A DNA stretch of 64,000 nucleotides, from the NCBI GenBank assembly GCA_964036665.1, contig OZ038527.1, forward strand, positions 16,514,221 through 16,578,220, read 5' to 3'. Positions within the stretch are counted from its first letter, which is position 1. Each line of letters starts with the position of its first letter. Below, piece after piece: positions 59,001-61,908 of this stretch. Both the position numbers and the translations under genes were made by a program. The notes beneath the pieces are model-generated. The model saw only the letters and a list, made by a program, of their open reading frames with translations. It did no database searches and was not told the origin of the DNA. The DNA is from Gordius sp. MW1 (Eukaryota > Nematomorpha > Gordioida > Gordea > Gordiidae).

Positions 59001-60846
59001 TGCTTCCTTAATCAATTCCAACGTTCCTTGCAATGGTTTACTCCCACTGTGGGGTATAAACATCACCGAAACCGCATTTGTCCAGCCATTGACGAAGTGA
59101 TTTTTTTATAAAACTTTAGATTTATATTAAAGCCCTGAAATAACCAAGCATATTCTTTTTCCTTGGGTTAGGATTGATAGTATTGGATTATTAATAGGTT
59201 ATCTTAATTGTTTTTGGACCGAGTTTGGGAAAAAATTGATTTAATATTAAGTCGGTTTATGGCTATATAATTCGCTTTGCAGGATTTTAGTCCGGATTAG
59301 GATTATACATAAATATTACAAATTTTAAATCTAATGCTTTACAATTTAATAGGTTTTTTAAATCAATTCGCGATCTGACGGGTGTCAAGGATGTTACCTA
59401 CGATACCATAGCTCAAGATATAAAGCTTACCTTCCTCCGTTTTGCTCAGGAGAAGTTTTTTTCGGACGACACTTCTGTCGGGACGAAGGAAAGCAACATG
59501 AAATTGATACCCTACCTTATTAATTTGGCCCTGTACCTAATCCTTCAGTAATAATTAAATGATTTATGTCTATCCCTTAATTTGTAAATATCTTTCGTCA
59601 CATACGTTGTTTATAATTATCCGTAAAAAACAATTAATTTTGTCTTAATTCTAATCCTAATTTGTATTTCAATAATATACATATATACAGAGGAAGCCTT
59701 TACAAAAATATTTTTGAAACAATAACCGGTGTATACACAAAAATTCATATATTACATTTTGGGGGGTTTTTAACATTTTAAACCGCCCATAGTTGAACAT
59801 ACAAAGTAATTCGCCCAATTTTGGAAATTAACAATCTTTTTAGTTGTAAATTAAAAAAACGTTGAGTATTTTAAATAGTTTAGTTTCAAAGAAGTTAATT
59901 AGTTATGTAACTGTACTTGTTTATATATTTAATCAAATATTAGGCATAATACACAGAATCACGCTGAAAAAAACGTCGACACTTACCTAGACCTTTATAA
60001 GTCGGTGCAGTGCACGGAAGATTGGTACACAAAATTACTCACTAGCACACACGACGATGTCCATTATTATGCCATACTGGCTGTCATGTTGTACGACAAA
60101 GCTAAGTGGAGACAAAATGGTCCAATATTTTTATCAAACATGATCTTGCACAATTACACCGAGGCCACCTATAATCAAAAATGCAGGTGCCTTATTAACT
60201 TGGTCATACAAATAAAATATGTTTGTTTTAATCATAATATTTTTCTTTAGTTCTAAAAATGATTTTTTCGCAAAATTTGCCCTGTTCAAGCCGGCATTGT
60301 TGTTTTACCTCCTTTGTGATAGCCTTTACGGAACGCTTTTTAAAGTATATTTTTACAATATCTATTTATGTTTATAATAAAATTATAAAAGTATTTTTTT
60401 TCAAATCCTGTATGCTACATTTTTTATAATCTACATGATCTTTCCTGCCATATGAATATTTTGGAATCCTCCCTATTATGATCTTAAGCAACGATTTCTA
60501 GTTAATCAATGTCCTCATCTCACCCCAATTTTTCTAATAAACTTATCTTCCTCAAATTTAAATAATTAATTTTTGGATTTTATAGGATTTGAGCGAAAAA
60601 TGTGAAAATACGCCTTGGCCGAAAATGCTTAATGATTATATAAGAAAACACGACGAGAACATAACAAGAAGTTGTCAACGCGTGACTGAACAATTTGACC
60701 TATGGGTTGGTTCCAAAAGCTTGGAACAATTTTTAGCCATCAGAGGTTATTATTAAACATACGGATTTATTATTAATATAATTTTTTTAATAGATATTCC
60801 AAGCGAAATGATTCAGCGTACTTTAGACACCATGAAAACACTGTGA
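95..60846 (+). CDS. UBR4: UBR4 (E3 ubiquitin ligase, N-recognin), 87 exons seen, 5' incomplete
   Basis: Giant E3 ubiquitin ligase that recognises N-degrons and, in animals, works with KCMF1 and calmodulin (family knowledge). Seen here: 87 exons joined by GT-AG introns, 16,189 coding nt, phase kept at every junction, ending in TGA at 60844-60846. The 5,395 codons compare with about 5,180 in human UBR4, and the N-terminus lies outside the window. Order of blocks matches the family: helical-repeat scaffold, UBR box (residues ~1667-1733 of this partial protein), beta-propeller (~1823-2500), beta-sandwich, more scaffold, Cys-rich zinc domain (~3778-3835), basic helix, hemi-RING (CCIC at ~5049-5052) and C-terminal UZI/helical part. 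Exon coordinates are in the block entries below. Exons 1-7, 44, 50, 56 and 71 are the least certain. Introns range from 43 nt to 12.9 kb. The gene looks intact and functional. Confidence 0.93.
2185..2530. repeat. GC-rich hAT-like remnant
   Basis: A GC-rich island inside an AT-rich intron, with CCCGCC/GCCCGGGCC tracts at both ends. It starts near TAGAGATCAGATT, which resembles the reverse complement of the right end of the fragment ending near 34275. No clear target duplication was seen. Likely a decayed copy of the Cys/Gly-free, GC-ended hAT family also seen at 10125, 25029, 33497, 47752, 52960 and 55430. Confidence 0.4.
2842..4310 (+). CDS. UBR4: UBR4 exons 8-13: N-terminal scaffold
   Basis: Exons 2842-2950, 3370-3480, 3539-3658, 3977-4062, 4107-4186 and 4234-4310. 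Exon 8 ([20 protein letters not shown]) matches the human helix beginning KDPELFLGLASNILNFI. Exon 9 ([14 protein letters not shown]) matches the helix HMATLASIIKEVDKD. Exons 11-13 are short, weakly conserved and held together by phase (2, 1, 0) and by the 44- and 47-nt introns between them. Predicted alpha-helical repeat (armadillo-like) segment. Confidence 0.78.
4362..6688 (+). CDS. UBR4: UBR4 exons 14-17: N-terminal scaffold
   Basis: Exons 4362-4798, 5145-5244, 5297-5402 and 6465-6688. Exon 14 (145 codons) holds [20 protein letters not shown], the counterpart of human GPWPLYIHPQSLSVLSRLL. It also holds [16 protein letters not shown], the counterpart of VEHLQLLLLIFHNF. Exon 15 ([20 protein letters not shown]) matches ARLLLIFDYLLHQYSKAPVY almost position by position. 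Exon 17 ([20 protein letters not shown]) matches LDSVACDVLFSKLVKYDELY. Exon 15 starts only 24 bp after a hAT-type MITE (4964-5120), so its branch point and polypyrimidine tract are partly transposon-derived. Confidence 0.93.
4964..5120. mobile_element. hAT-type MITE, 157 bp, in intron 14
   Basis: Ends CATTGGCGTAGCCTGG and CCTGGCTACCCCCATG are imperfect inverted repeats. Flanks are TTTATATC (4956-4963) and TTTATATG (5121-5128), a 7/8 match to an 8-bp target duplication, the hAT hallmark. The element ends 24 bp before UBR4 exon 15. Related ends occur at 34725-35122 and 35508-35700. Confidence 0.65.
5403..7627. other. Introns 16 and 17 (around exon 17): no recognisable element
   Basis: Two AT-rich introns (5403-6464 and 6689-7627) with short homopolymers, including a C-run at about 5994-6004. 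I found no coding block, inverted repeat or transposon end in them. Confidence 0.5.
7628..8984 (+). CDS. UBR4: UBR4 exons 18-21
   Basis: Exons 7628-7900, 8238-8360, 8616-8750 and 8893-8984. Exon 18 contains [18 protein letters not shown], nearly identical to human [18 protein letters not shown], the best N-terminal family signature here. The exon 18/19 junction restores YLSWTK-DCLKKQG, as in human YVNWIKDHLIKQG, which fixes the splice. Exon 20 ([20 protein letters not shown]) matches IPSLQSIYTLDAAISKVQVS. The donor at 8750/8751 is preferred over one at 8769 because only the former keeps frame with exon 21. Confidence 0.94.
9050..9230 (-). mobile_element. Penelope-like terminal fragment (solo)
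   Basis: Close relative of the arms of the inverted element at 15794-16441. On the minus strand it reads CCTGAAGATGGACCATAAGT, then a short conserved frame ([20 protein letters not shown]). The 15.8-kb copy encodes the same peptide with few changes, [21 protein letters not shown] run of T precedes the motif. The class is inference. Confidence 0.45.
9508..9710. mobile_element. hAT MITE M1, 203 bp, perfect 8-bp target duplication
   Basis: Terminal inverted repeats of about 35 bp start TAGAGTTGTTAAATTGCTAA and end in its complement. Exact target duplication GCTGCAGC lies at 9500-9507 and 9711-9718. The interior is GC-richer than its surroundings. It has no coding capacity. The second copy (M2) is at 45093-45295 in the opposite orientation and has the same length. 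Confidence 0.9.
10125..10285. repeat. GC-rich hAT-like remnant
   Basis: Contains a CCCCGGCCCGGGGCC-type palindromic GC block just upstream of UBR4 exon 22 and ends near TTTTGCAGGGCTAT, similar to the TGCAGGGCTCTA end of the element at 47752-47983. Ends and target duplication are not clear. Confidence 0.35.
10337..11427 (+). CDS. UBR4: UBR4 exons 22-23
   Basis: Exons 10337-10649 and 11221-11427. Exon 22 encodes a low-complexity acidic/Ser-rich segment (PDPDPF and a GGGSSSSSS run) followed by Ser/Thr-rich sequence; it is probably a disordered loop and has no strong human counterpart. Exon 23 ends with [20 protein letters not shown], matching human LPSSVQTVCESWNNINTNEF. Exon 23 is followed by a 3.66-kb intron filled with family A repeats, a tandem duplication and AT-rich spacer. 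Confidence 0.87.
11643..13256 (+). mobile_element. Family A composite element, copy A1 (3'-truncated)
   Basis: Starts TAATTGCTATGCAATTTATG, followed by a GTCCGT-rich stretch, two tRNA B-box-like motifs (GGTTCGAACCCC about 12071, GGTTCGATTCCC about 12103), then AATTGCTATGCAATT-TTAACTAG. A minisatellite of six units follows. CCATTGG marks occur at 12397, 12525, 12654, 12764, 12869 and 12968, so unit length falls 128, 129, 110, 105, 99. The copy then follows the family 3' part to CCCCCCTATA at about 13256 and stops before the usual terminal hairpin. Probably a non-autonomous Helentron (HINE-like) element; see copies at 37.0 and 40.4 kb. Confidence 0.7.
13463..13682 (+). repeat. Tandem duplication, two units of about 110 bp
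   Basis: A unit beginning GGGCGGGAGTGGAGGAGATC is repeated at 13573 with near identity, including the inner GGAGGGAAGGGGGGG run. The rest of 13257-14699 is AT-rich, with no coding or transposon signal that I can name. Confidence 0.85.
14700..14916 (+). repeat. Family A 3'-end fragment
   Basis: Carries CCCCCCTATAGGCATTCTCG, the 3' subterminal repeat GCCCATAAATTGCATAGCAA, the pyrimidine-rich CTTCCC tract and the terminal hairpin GGGCCGAAGGCCCGAGTT. Its left part (ACATTGATAATTACCCTATG) resembles the copy at 63870 rather than A1, so it is a separate fragment. Confidence 0.75.
15089..18016 (+). CDS. UBR4: UBR4 exons 24-29: central scaffold
   Basis: Exons 15089-15170, 15702-15780, 16492-16582, 16862-16980, 17295-17398 and 17760-18016. 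Anchors against human UBR4 are: [15 protein letters not shown] to [34 protein letters not shown] to [38 protein letters not shown] to [25 protein letters not shown] to ERILGPAESD. Phases 0-1-2-0-2-1-0 agree. The intron between exons 25 and 26 carries the inverted Penelope-like insertion, whose target duplication begins at the second base of the donor dinucleotide. Exon 29 starts at a weakly pyrimidine-rich acceptor (17758-17759). Confidence 0.88.
15794..16441. mobile_element. Inverted Penelope-like insertion with 12-bp target duplication
   Basis: Two inverted copies of one terminal unit (left about 15830-16085, right about 16258-16441) flank a loop of about 170 bp. The exact duplication TGAGGAATCATT lies at 15782-15793 and 16442-16453. 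The left arm has an extra outer segment missing from the right arm, and a 40-bp piece (GGTTATAGCGAGAAATT) is doubled inside it. The right arm reads CCTGAAGATGGACCATAAGT on the plus strand. It has no intact gene. Confidence 0.65.
18711..21816 (+). CDS. UBR4: UBR4 exons 30-33: segment leading into the UBR box
   Basis: Exons 18711-18796, 18881-19157, 19593-19727 and 21754-21816. Exon 30 ([20 protein letters not shown]) matches human DVIQENRQLLQLLTTYIVRE. Exon 32 ([20 protein letters not shown]) matches the helix ILECTCHIMSYLADVTNAL. Exon 33 encodes an acidic Ser/Asp stretch ([11 protein letters not shown]), equivalent to the acidic DSDEDS stretch just before the human UBR box. The donor of exon 32 is GCA|GTACTT at 19728, and the 1.9-kb foldback element starts at 19747. 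Reading continues open past this donor to 19841 into the element, but the next exon joins in phase only from 19727. Confidence 0.88.
19200..19490. repeat. Diverged relative of the 19.7-kb foldback element
   Basis: ATGTCAAATCGCC, CGACCGACTC, TTTTATGAAATTTGG and TTTGAACCACTAATTTTCG occur in the same order as in an arm of 19747-21654, but with many changes. It lies in the intron just before exon 32. Confidence 0.55.
19747..21654. mobile_element. Foldback DNA transposon, 1.9 kb, 4-bp target duplication
   Basis: Arms of about 600 bp (19747-20349 and 21054-21654) are near-perfect inverted repeats starting GGGACATTCCATGTCAAATC. The inner ends are a poly-C run (20336-20349) and a poly-G run (about 21055-21070). 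The flanks read CATA at 19743-19746 and 21655-21658, a 4-bp target duplication. The 700-bp centre (20350-21053) has one short open frame (20625-20810) without recognised similarity. Non-autonomous; the superfamily is unknown. Confidence 0.85.
21865..22285 (+). CDS. UBR4: UBR4 exons 34-35: UBR-box zinc finger
   Basis: Exons 21865-21935 and 22138-22285. The UBR box binds basic or bulky N-terminal residues of N-degron substrates and coordinates three zinc ions (family knowledge). Visible here: [18 protein letters not shown], then [18 protein letters not shown], then [18 protein letters not shown] and [11 protein letters not shown]. All Cys and His zinc ligands of animal UBR4 are present at the usual spacing, and the family-typical GSFFCDCG is intact. 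The split phase-2 Trp codon (TG|G) joins the two exons. This is the most conserved block in the window and fixes the gene identity. Confidence 0.99.
22636..27459 (+). CDS. UBR4: UBR4 exons 36-44: linker and beta-propeller region
   Basis: Exons 22636-22902, 23223-23783, 24196-24354, 24638-24992, 25687-25784, 25839-26011, 26069-26420, 26860-27091 and 27352-27459. Exon 36 begins AIMIRPES, matching human ALVKRTPSS directly after the UBR box. Human matches in order: [12 protein letters not shown] to [19 protein letters not shown] to [28 protein letters not shown] to [37 protein letters not shown] to [37 protein letters not shown] to [34 protein letters not shown] to TTMILLCEDGSLRI. Repeated short beta-strand patterns are typical of a WD-like propeller. 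Exon 37 contains a probable disordered Ser/Gly/Pro loop. Exons 40 and 44 were recovered from phase and homology only. Confidence 0.9.
25029..25612. repeat. hAT-like GC-ended remnant with internal tandem duplication
   Basis: Ends CTGCCCGAACCCGGCC and GGACCGGGCAGCGGGCC are roughly inverted. A unit of about 222 bp beginning ATAATACTTTAGATTTTTAA at 25159 is repeated at 25381. It lies in the intron before exon 40. The same ends occur in the fragment at 33497-34270. Confidence 0.6.
27774..30131 (+). CDS. UBR4: UBR4 exons 45-47: beta-sandwich region
   Basis: Exons 27774-28123, 28444-28531 and 29924-30131. Matches to human UBR4: [20 protein letters not shown] to [31 protein letters not shown] to [31 protein letters not shown] to [33 protein letters not shown] to [21 protein letters not shown] to MIDAVKIY. 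The pattern (a long beta-rich stretch with ...RSPSYLKV and ...SRWYDI) suggests a galactose-binding-like beta-sandwich; the fold is inference, the homology is clear. The acceptor of exon 45 at 27771-27773 is chosen because it keeps phase with exon 44. A 1.39-kb intron with no recognisable repeat separates exons 46 and 47. Confidence 0.93.
28532..29923. other. Intron 46: no recognisable element
   Basis: AT-rich, 1.39 kb. A short open frame (28870-29091) lacks any recognised similarity and is not phase-compatible with the flanking exons in a convincing way. I see no inverted repeats. Confidence 0.45.
30689..31774 (+). CDS. UBR4: UBR4 exons 48-50
   Basis: Exons 30689-30887, 30952-31599 and 31684-31774. 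Exon 48 ([19 protein letters not shown]) follows the human helix LVVSSLEALESCFAVGPIIEKE. Exon 49 is the longest exon in the window (216 codons). Its part [33 protein letters not shown] corresponds to human IEATVNALVDIIHGY..TASKIYMQMLLCPDPAVSF. In human the next part is a long acidic disordered insert of several hundred residues. Here exon 50 (only 30 codons, KSADEKED) appears to replace it before the 12.9-kb intron. The donor of exon 50 (phase 1) joins directly in phase with exon 51 at 44705. Confidence 0.88.
32030..32175. repeat. Diverged relative of the 19.7-kb foldback element
   Basis: Has TTCCAATGTCAAA, CCCTCAAATTCTCTGAAATTTG and CTTTTGGTCCACAAC in the same order as an arm of 19747-21654. 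Confidence 0.4.
33497..34272. repeat. GC-ended hAT-like fragment inside the nested element
   Basis: Begins CTGCCCGAACCCGGCCCGG and ends GGGCCGGGCAATCTGATCTC, similar to the remnants at 2185 and 25029. The right end is sharper than the left. No coding sequence. Confidence 0.5.
34500..35945 (+). repeat. Tandem triplication with G-run and GGCGTAGCCAGG blocks
   Basis: Three successive blocks each contain GCGGAAAATG(G)AAACTTTTTACG and GGTCGTGTCCCCTCCTGCGT, at about 34510, 35310 and 35850. The first two also hold GGGCGTAGCCAGGTTTTGAA ends, G-runs of 9-20, and a 30-35 bp minisatellite with CTCGACTATCCAAAA. Unit length shrinks from about 800 to 540 bp. Confidence 0.7.
36604..37020 (-). pseudogene. 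hAT transposase fragment, left arm
   Basis: Reverse complement of 39597-39950. Decoded on the minus strand it gives the same peptide, with CAA where the right arm has a TAA stop near its start. Its C-terminal end (STAG region) is cut off by the nested hAT and continues at 33060-33134. Confidence 0.7.
37026..38910 (+). mobile_element. Family A composite element, copy A2, complete
   Basis: Starts TAATTGCTATGCAATTTATG and ends at the hairpin GGGCCGAAGGCCCGAGTT (38893-38910). The 3' subterminal inverted repeat GCCCATAAATTGCATAGCAA is about 100 bp inside the end. The core has 55-bp tandem units (each ending AATTGCTATGCAATT-TAACTAG) and then minisatellite units with CCAATGG..CCATTGG hairpins, in the same order as A1 and A3. 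It sits inside the outer hAT arm; the other arm shows the empty site, with no resolvable target duplication. Fits non-autonomous Helentrons (HINEs) in layout; no protein-coding gene. Confidence 0.75.
39597..40066 (+). pseudogene. hAT transposase C-terminal fragment, right arm
   Basis: Reads (with three internal stops) through [19 protein letters not shown] and [16 protein letters not shown], then [19 protein letters not shown] and a TAA at 40064-40066. The [13 protein letters not shown] motif and RTRL..E are the hAT dimerisation-domain signature (family knowledge). The catalytic part is missing, so this copy cannot encode an active enzyme. Confidence 0.9.
40399..42172 (+). mobile_element. Family A composite element, copy A3, complete
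   Basis: Nearly identical to A2 in start, order of units and end (hairpin GGGCCGAAGGCCCGAGTT at 42155-42172). It begins 97 bp outside the right end of the hAT foldback. CCATTGG marks of the core run from about 40877 to 41739, in the same order as in A2. Confidence 0.8.
42196..43335. mobile_element. Imperfect foldback element with hammerhead-like centre
   Basis: Arms share TGTAAATATTG.CC..G.ATTAAAAAA (outer), GAAGATTTCTTAGATATTTT (middle) and ATACCCCATTTAGGAGTGCC followed by GCAATAA (inner; 42786-42812 and complement 43013-43040). The left arm has about 300 bp (about 42440-42760) missing from the right. The 200-bp centre (42813-43012) contains the hammerhead-like motif. No coding capacity; a decayed transposon gene follows at 43400-43804. 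Confidence 0.65.
42848..42900 (+). ncRNA. Hammerhead-ribozyme-like motif (type I)
   Basis: CTGATGA at 42856-42862. Stem II is GCTCT/AGAGC (42863-42867 and 42872-42876) with loop AATA. GAAA is at 42878-42881, and stem III is ACG/TGT closing on 42889-42891. The cleavage triplet is GTC, with C17 at 42892. Stem I is TATA (42852-42855) with TGTG (42893-42896), including wobbles. One extra G (42877) stands between stem II and GAAA, which may reduce or abolish activity. All other core bases fit the family consensus. Confidence 0.6.
43400..43804 (-). pseudogene. Decayed transposon-encoded protein (GASGTH / VCVC motif)
   Basis: On the minus strand from ATG at 43804 it reads [30 protein letters not shown], then after a stop [10 protein letters not shown]. 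After a frameshift come KFAELRPK and [19 protein letters not shown]. This order (FAELRPK, AGASGTH, VCVC..H.N) is one I recall from uncharacterised proteins of repetitive DNA in several invertebrates. At least two stops and one frameshift break it. The family name is not known to me. Confidence 0.6.
44340..44628. repeat. Diverged relative of the 19.7-kb foldback element
   Basis: Contains, in reverse orientation, AAATTTCATAAAAATCCTAG, GGGGCCGGCCGAAT, ATGACACGGAGTA and a C-run (44610-44622), matching the outer arm of 19747-21654. Lies just upstream of UBR4 exon 51. Confidence 0.55.
44705..47467 (+). CDS. UBR4: UBR4 exons 51-57: C-terminal scaffold, first part
   Basis: Exons 44705-44798, 44862-45066, 45326-45442, 45782-45886, 46084-46254, 46769-46936 and 47206-47467. 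Exons 51-52 ([16 protein letters not shown], then [14 protein letters not shown]) match human LLERLLQTLPQLRNV and PYMQVILMLTTDL. Exon 53 ([20 protein letters not shown]) matches VSKKNERSALNEVHLVVMRL. Exon 55 ([20 protein letters not shown]) matches VFEAYTQLLTEMVLRLPYQI. Exon 57 ([20 protein letters not shown]) matches FVRRQVRKLLLFICGSKEKY. The exon 56 start at 46769 ([15 protein letters not shown]) is chosen over one at 46799 because it gives more family-like length; both keep phase. Between exons 52 and 53 sits the 203-bp hAT MITE. Confidence 0.9.
45093..45295. mobile_element. hAT MITE M2, 203 bp, perfect 8-bp target duplication
   Basis: Same element as 9508-9710 in reverse orientation, same length. 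Ends TAGAGTTGTTAAATTGCTAA and complement. The exact duplication ATGACAAC lies at 45085-45092 and 45296-45303. It lies in the 259-bp intron between exons 52 and 53, and starts 27 bp after the donor. Confidence 0.92.
47752..47983. mobile_element. hAT MITE, 232 bp
   Basis: Ends TAGAGCCTTGCA and TGCAGGGCTCTA. Flanks are TGGGGCAT (47744-47751) and TGGGACAT (47984-47991), a 7/8 match. The interior is GC-rich with CCGGCC blocks. Same family as the GC-ended remnants elsewhere in the window. Confidence 0.8.
48161..49666 (+). CDS. UBR4: UBR4 exons 58-61
   Basis: Exons 48161-48397, 48687-48834, 48930-49287 and 49538-49666. Exon 58 ([20 protein letters not shown], then [20 protein letters not shown]) matches human LQYDTLISLMEHLKACAEIA and RTINWQKFCIKDDSVLYFLL. 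Exon 60 includes [16 protein letters not shown], matching TNHPNSNIYNTLSGLV, and ends in [11 protein letters not shown] against human CLVCNNPEVPF. Exon 61 ([15 protein letters not shown]) matches SKVTVKIGDLKRTKM. The human Ser/Ala/Lys-rich disordered loop after the exon 58 equivalent is absent here, which shortens this part. Confidence 0.94.
49883..50797 (+). CDS. UBR4: UBR4 exons 62-63: Cys-rich zinc-binding domain
   Basis: Exons 49883-50217 and 50659-50797. After a beta-rich lead-in ([16 protein letters not shown], human VKIDLPLPIVASNLMIEF) come [21 protein letters not shown], then [20 protein letters not shown]. The paired CxxC motifs are spaced as in human UBR4 ([35 protein letters not shown]). 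The residues are about 3778-3835 of the partial protein. The split codon AG|G links the two exons. A structural or partner-binding zinc module is the likely role. All eight or more Cys are conserved. Confidence 0.97.
50952..52838 (+). CDS. UBR4: UBR4 exons 64-68
   Basis: Exons 50952-51086, 51131-51324, 51575-51707, 51754-52048 and 52521-52838. Exon 64 ([20 protein letters not shown]) matches human VSNINTLLDKADRVYHQLMG. Exon 65 holds a charged helix ([16 protein letters not shown]), probably coiled coil. Exon 67 ([16 protein letters not shown], then [14 protein letters not shown]) matches GLIRELFDYNLRRGAA and SKEDSCWELRLRCA. Exon 68 includes a Lys/Asp-rich loop ([20 protein letters not shown]), equivalent to the human SKKNKD loop. 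It ends with TYDHE at a GTATTA donor. Introns of 44 and 46 nt occur here. Confidence 0.93.
52365..53275. repeat. Scattered GC-ended hAT-like scraps around exon 68
   Basis: Short blocks GCGGGCTAGCCCG (about 52370), GGCCCTGCAGGGGGACC (about 52974) and GGTTAGCTTGGGC (about 53242) in otherwise AT-rich introns. Too short to bound. The rest of 52839-53528 has no feature I recognise; a missing UBR4 exon was looked for here without success. Confidence 0.3.
53529..54658 (+). CDS. UBR4: UBR4 exons 69-73
   Basis: Exons 53529-53670, 53913-54060, 54105-54177, 54227-54382 and 54426-54658. Exon 69 ([20 protein letters not shown]) matches human NNWLRQVLFTPATQAARQAA. Exon 70 ([20 protein letters not shown]) matches AEYLALYQKLITSAHWKVYL. 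Exons 71-72 ([17 protein letters not shown], then [20 protein letters not shown]) match LKSLTGLLSSFV and LNGYLCLRKLVV. Exon 73 ends [16 protein letters not shown], matching EFFVTLEKDPQQEDFLQ. Introns of 44, 49 and 43 nt separate exons 70-73. The human segment around YLTEKYVWRWKQFLSRRGKR, expected between exons 68 and 69, was not found. Confidence 0.92.
54991..55839 (+). CDS. UBR4: UBR4 exons 74-75: highly conserved block
   Basis: Exons 54991-55164 and 55550-55839. Exon 74 reads [40 protein letters not shown] and [13 protein letters not shown], almost identical to human UBR4 (GRMPGNPYSS, DIKNKICQDCDLVALLEDDS, GMELLVNNKIISL). Exon 75 has VFERVWL and [20 protein letters not shown], human VYKKVWC and [21 protein letters not shown] Ser/Thr/Glu-rich acidic loop follows. 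This is among the slowest-evolving parts of the protein outside the zinc domains. The exon 75 donor (AA|GTAATT) gives phase 2, as required by exon 76. Confidence 0.98.
55435..55520. repeat. GC-ended hAT-like scrap before exon 75
   Basis: GCAGCGGGTCTGGTCGG and TTGGGTTCGGGCT resemble the ends at 25600 and 34250. Incomplete. Confidence 0.3.
56341..58155 (+). CDS. UBR4: UBR4 exons 76-78: scaffold before the catalytic module
   Basis: Exons 56341-56710, 57247-57419 and 57585-58155. Exon 76 ([20 protein letters not shown]) matches human LAGIRDFKQGRHLLTVLLKL. Exon 77 ([20 protein letters not shown]) matches VLQGLLRIIPYLSFGEVEKM. Exon 78 contains [20 protein letters not shown], human PALPFILRLLRGLAIQHPGT. 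It also contains [20 protein letters not shown], human LHKLEQVSSDEGIGTLAENL. The acceptor of exon 78 at 57583-57584 (TTTAAG) was selected because the phase-2 codon from exon 77 would otherwise hit a stop. Confidence 0.94.
58375..60846 (+). CDS. UBR4: UBR4 exons 79-87: catalytic hemi-RING / UZI module and C-terminus
   Basis: Exons 58375-58464, 58550-58684, 58744-58874, 58971-59096, 59353-59547, 59944-60186, 60251-60344, 60586-60745 and 60794-60846. Exon 79 is a basic helix ([20 protein letters not shown]). The hemi-RING shows [16 protein letters not shown], then FNMVHLECH (human LTCCICREGYKFQPTK, FNIVHYDCH), with the zinc-binding Cys and His kept. [10 protein letters not shown] matches PCNGLLPVWG-type human [40 protein letters not shown] matches the human UZI/C-terminal part. 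In animal UBR4 this module binds the E2 UBE2A/B (family knowledge). The protein ends LDTMKTL with TGA at 60844-60846. Confidence 0.97.
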
Positions 60847-61908
60847 ATTTTGATTTTTTGTTTTTAGTTTAAAATGTTTAATTGAATTTTTTTCATCTCA
60901 ATGTTTAACTTAAATTTAATATAGCTTTTTATTAAACATTATTTTTCTACTGAAGATTTATAATAAATTGATTCTTAGTGTTGCTATAAGTCACGTAAAT
61001 AGTTTTAATAGTATCTTATTTTCCTCTTGTAACTATTAAAAAGTATGTTTAAGTCATGATTAATTAAGTTATACTACCATGTAAACAAACCAATATTTTT
61101 GACAAATTTAAAAATATTCATTGATAATGTATTTTAATTAATACATATATTGATTAATATTTACATAACTTAAATAATAACCGGGACGCCATTAAATTAA
61201 CCTGCAATTTTTTTTCATTCTATAAACTAACGTTTGATTCAAATGGGGGGGGGGGTAAACTTTTTTATGTTGAAAACTAAATCGACATATTTTTTAAGTT
61301 TTAAGACATGCCTTATTAACAGAAATTTAAAAATTACACTAATTGGTGACAAGTTAATAAAAAATTGTCTTGTTAATACAATTAGTAAACATTTGACAAA
61401 TCTGTGCTGTTTTCTGAATACGTTTCCCATTCCCCTATTAATAAAGTTTTTGAAATAAATGGATTAAAAAATGCGAAAATAAACGTTTTGCCCCTTTTTG
61501 ATTACGTGTAGTGCGTAAAAATATCGATCAACTTAAGGTTTTATAAGAGAATGTTCGAGTTTTTGTTATATTATATTTAAAATTTTTGCTCCCAAAATTA
61601 TTATTGCAAAATCGCGCTAGACTTTTAGGGCTTGTCTTAATATCGGATTCAGATTTGAAATGCGCGAATTGTTTTGGCCAATGTTACACGATCCAAATTC
61701 TTGTACTGTATAAGCGATCTGACATTCCATTTTCTTATTCGATCCAAAAAATAACGAAGCGCCGATTTGTGTTTTTCGCATTCGGAAAAACACAAATCGT
61801 AAGAAATAAACAAAATTTCTTACTCACGTTTTCATATTGTGATTTCGGTCTTGCAAGGGCAGGTTTTGTAGGGTTAGGGTTAAGTCATTTAGGTTCAAGA
61901 TACCTAAT
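60847..61908. other. 3' flank of UBR4: no gene seen
   Basis: AT-rich, with a G-run at about 61244-61254. No exon-like or transposon-end signal was recognised. AGGGTTAGGGTTAAG at about 61870 is a short telomere-like string just before family A copy A4. Confidence 0.5.
60962..60967 (+). promoter_or_regulatory. Candidate polyadenylation signal of UBR4
   Basis: AATAAA lies 116 nt after the stop codon, with an ATTAAA variant at 60931-60936. T-rich sequence follows. Either could end the UBR4 transcript; cleavage site and usage cannot be read from sequence. Confidence 0.35.
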
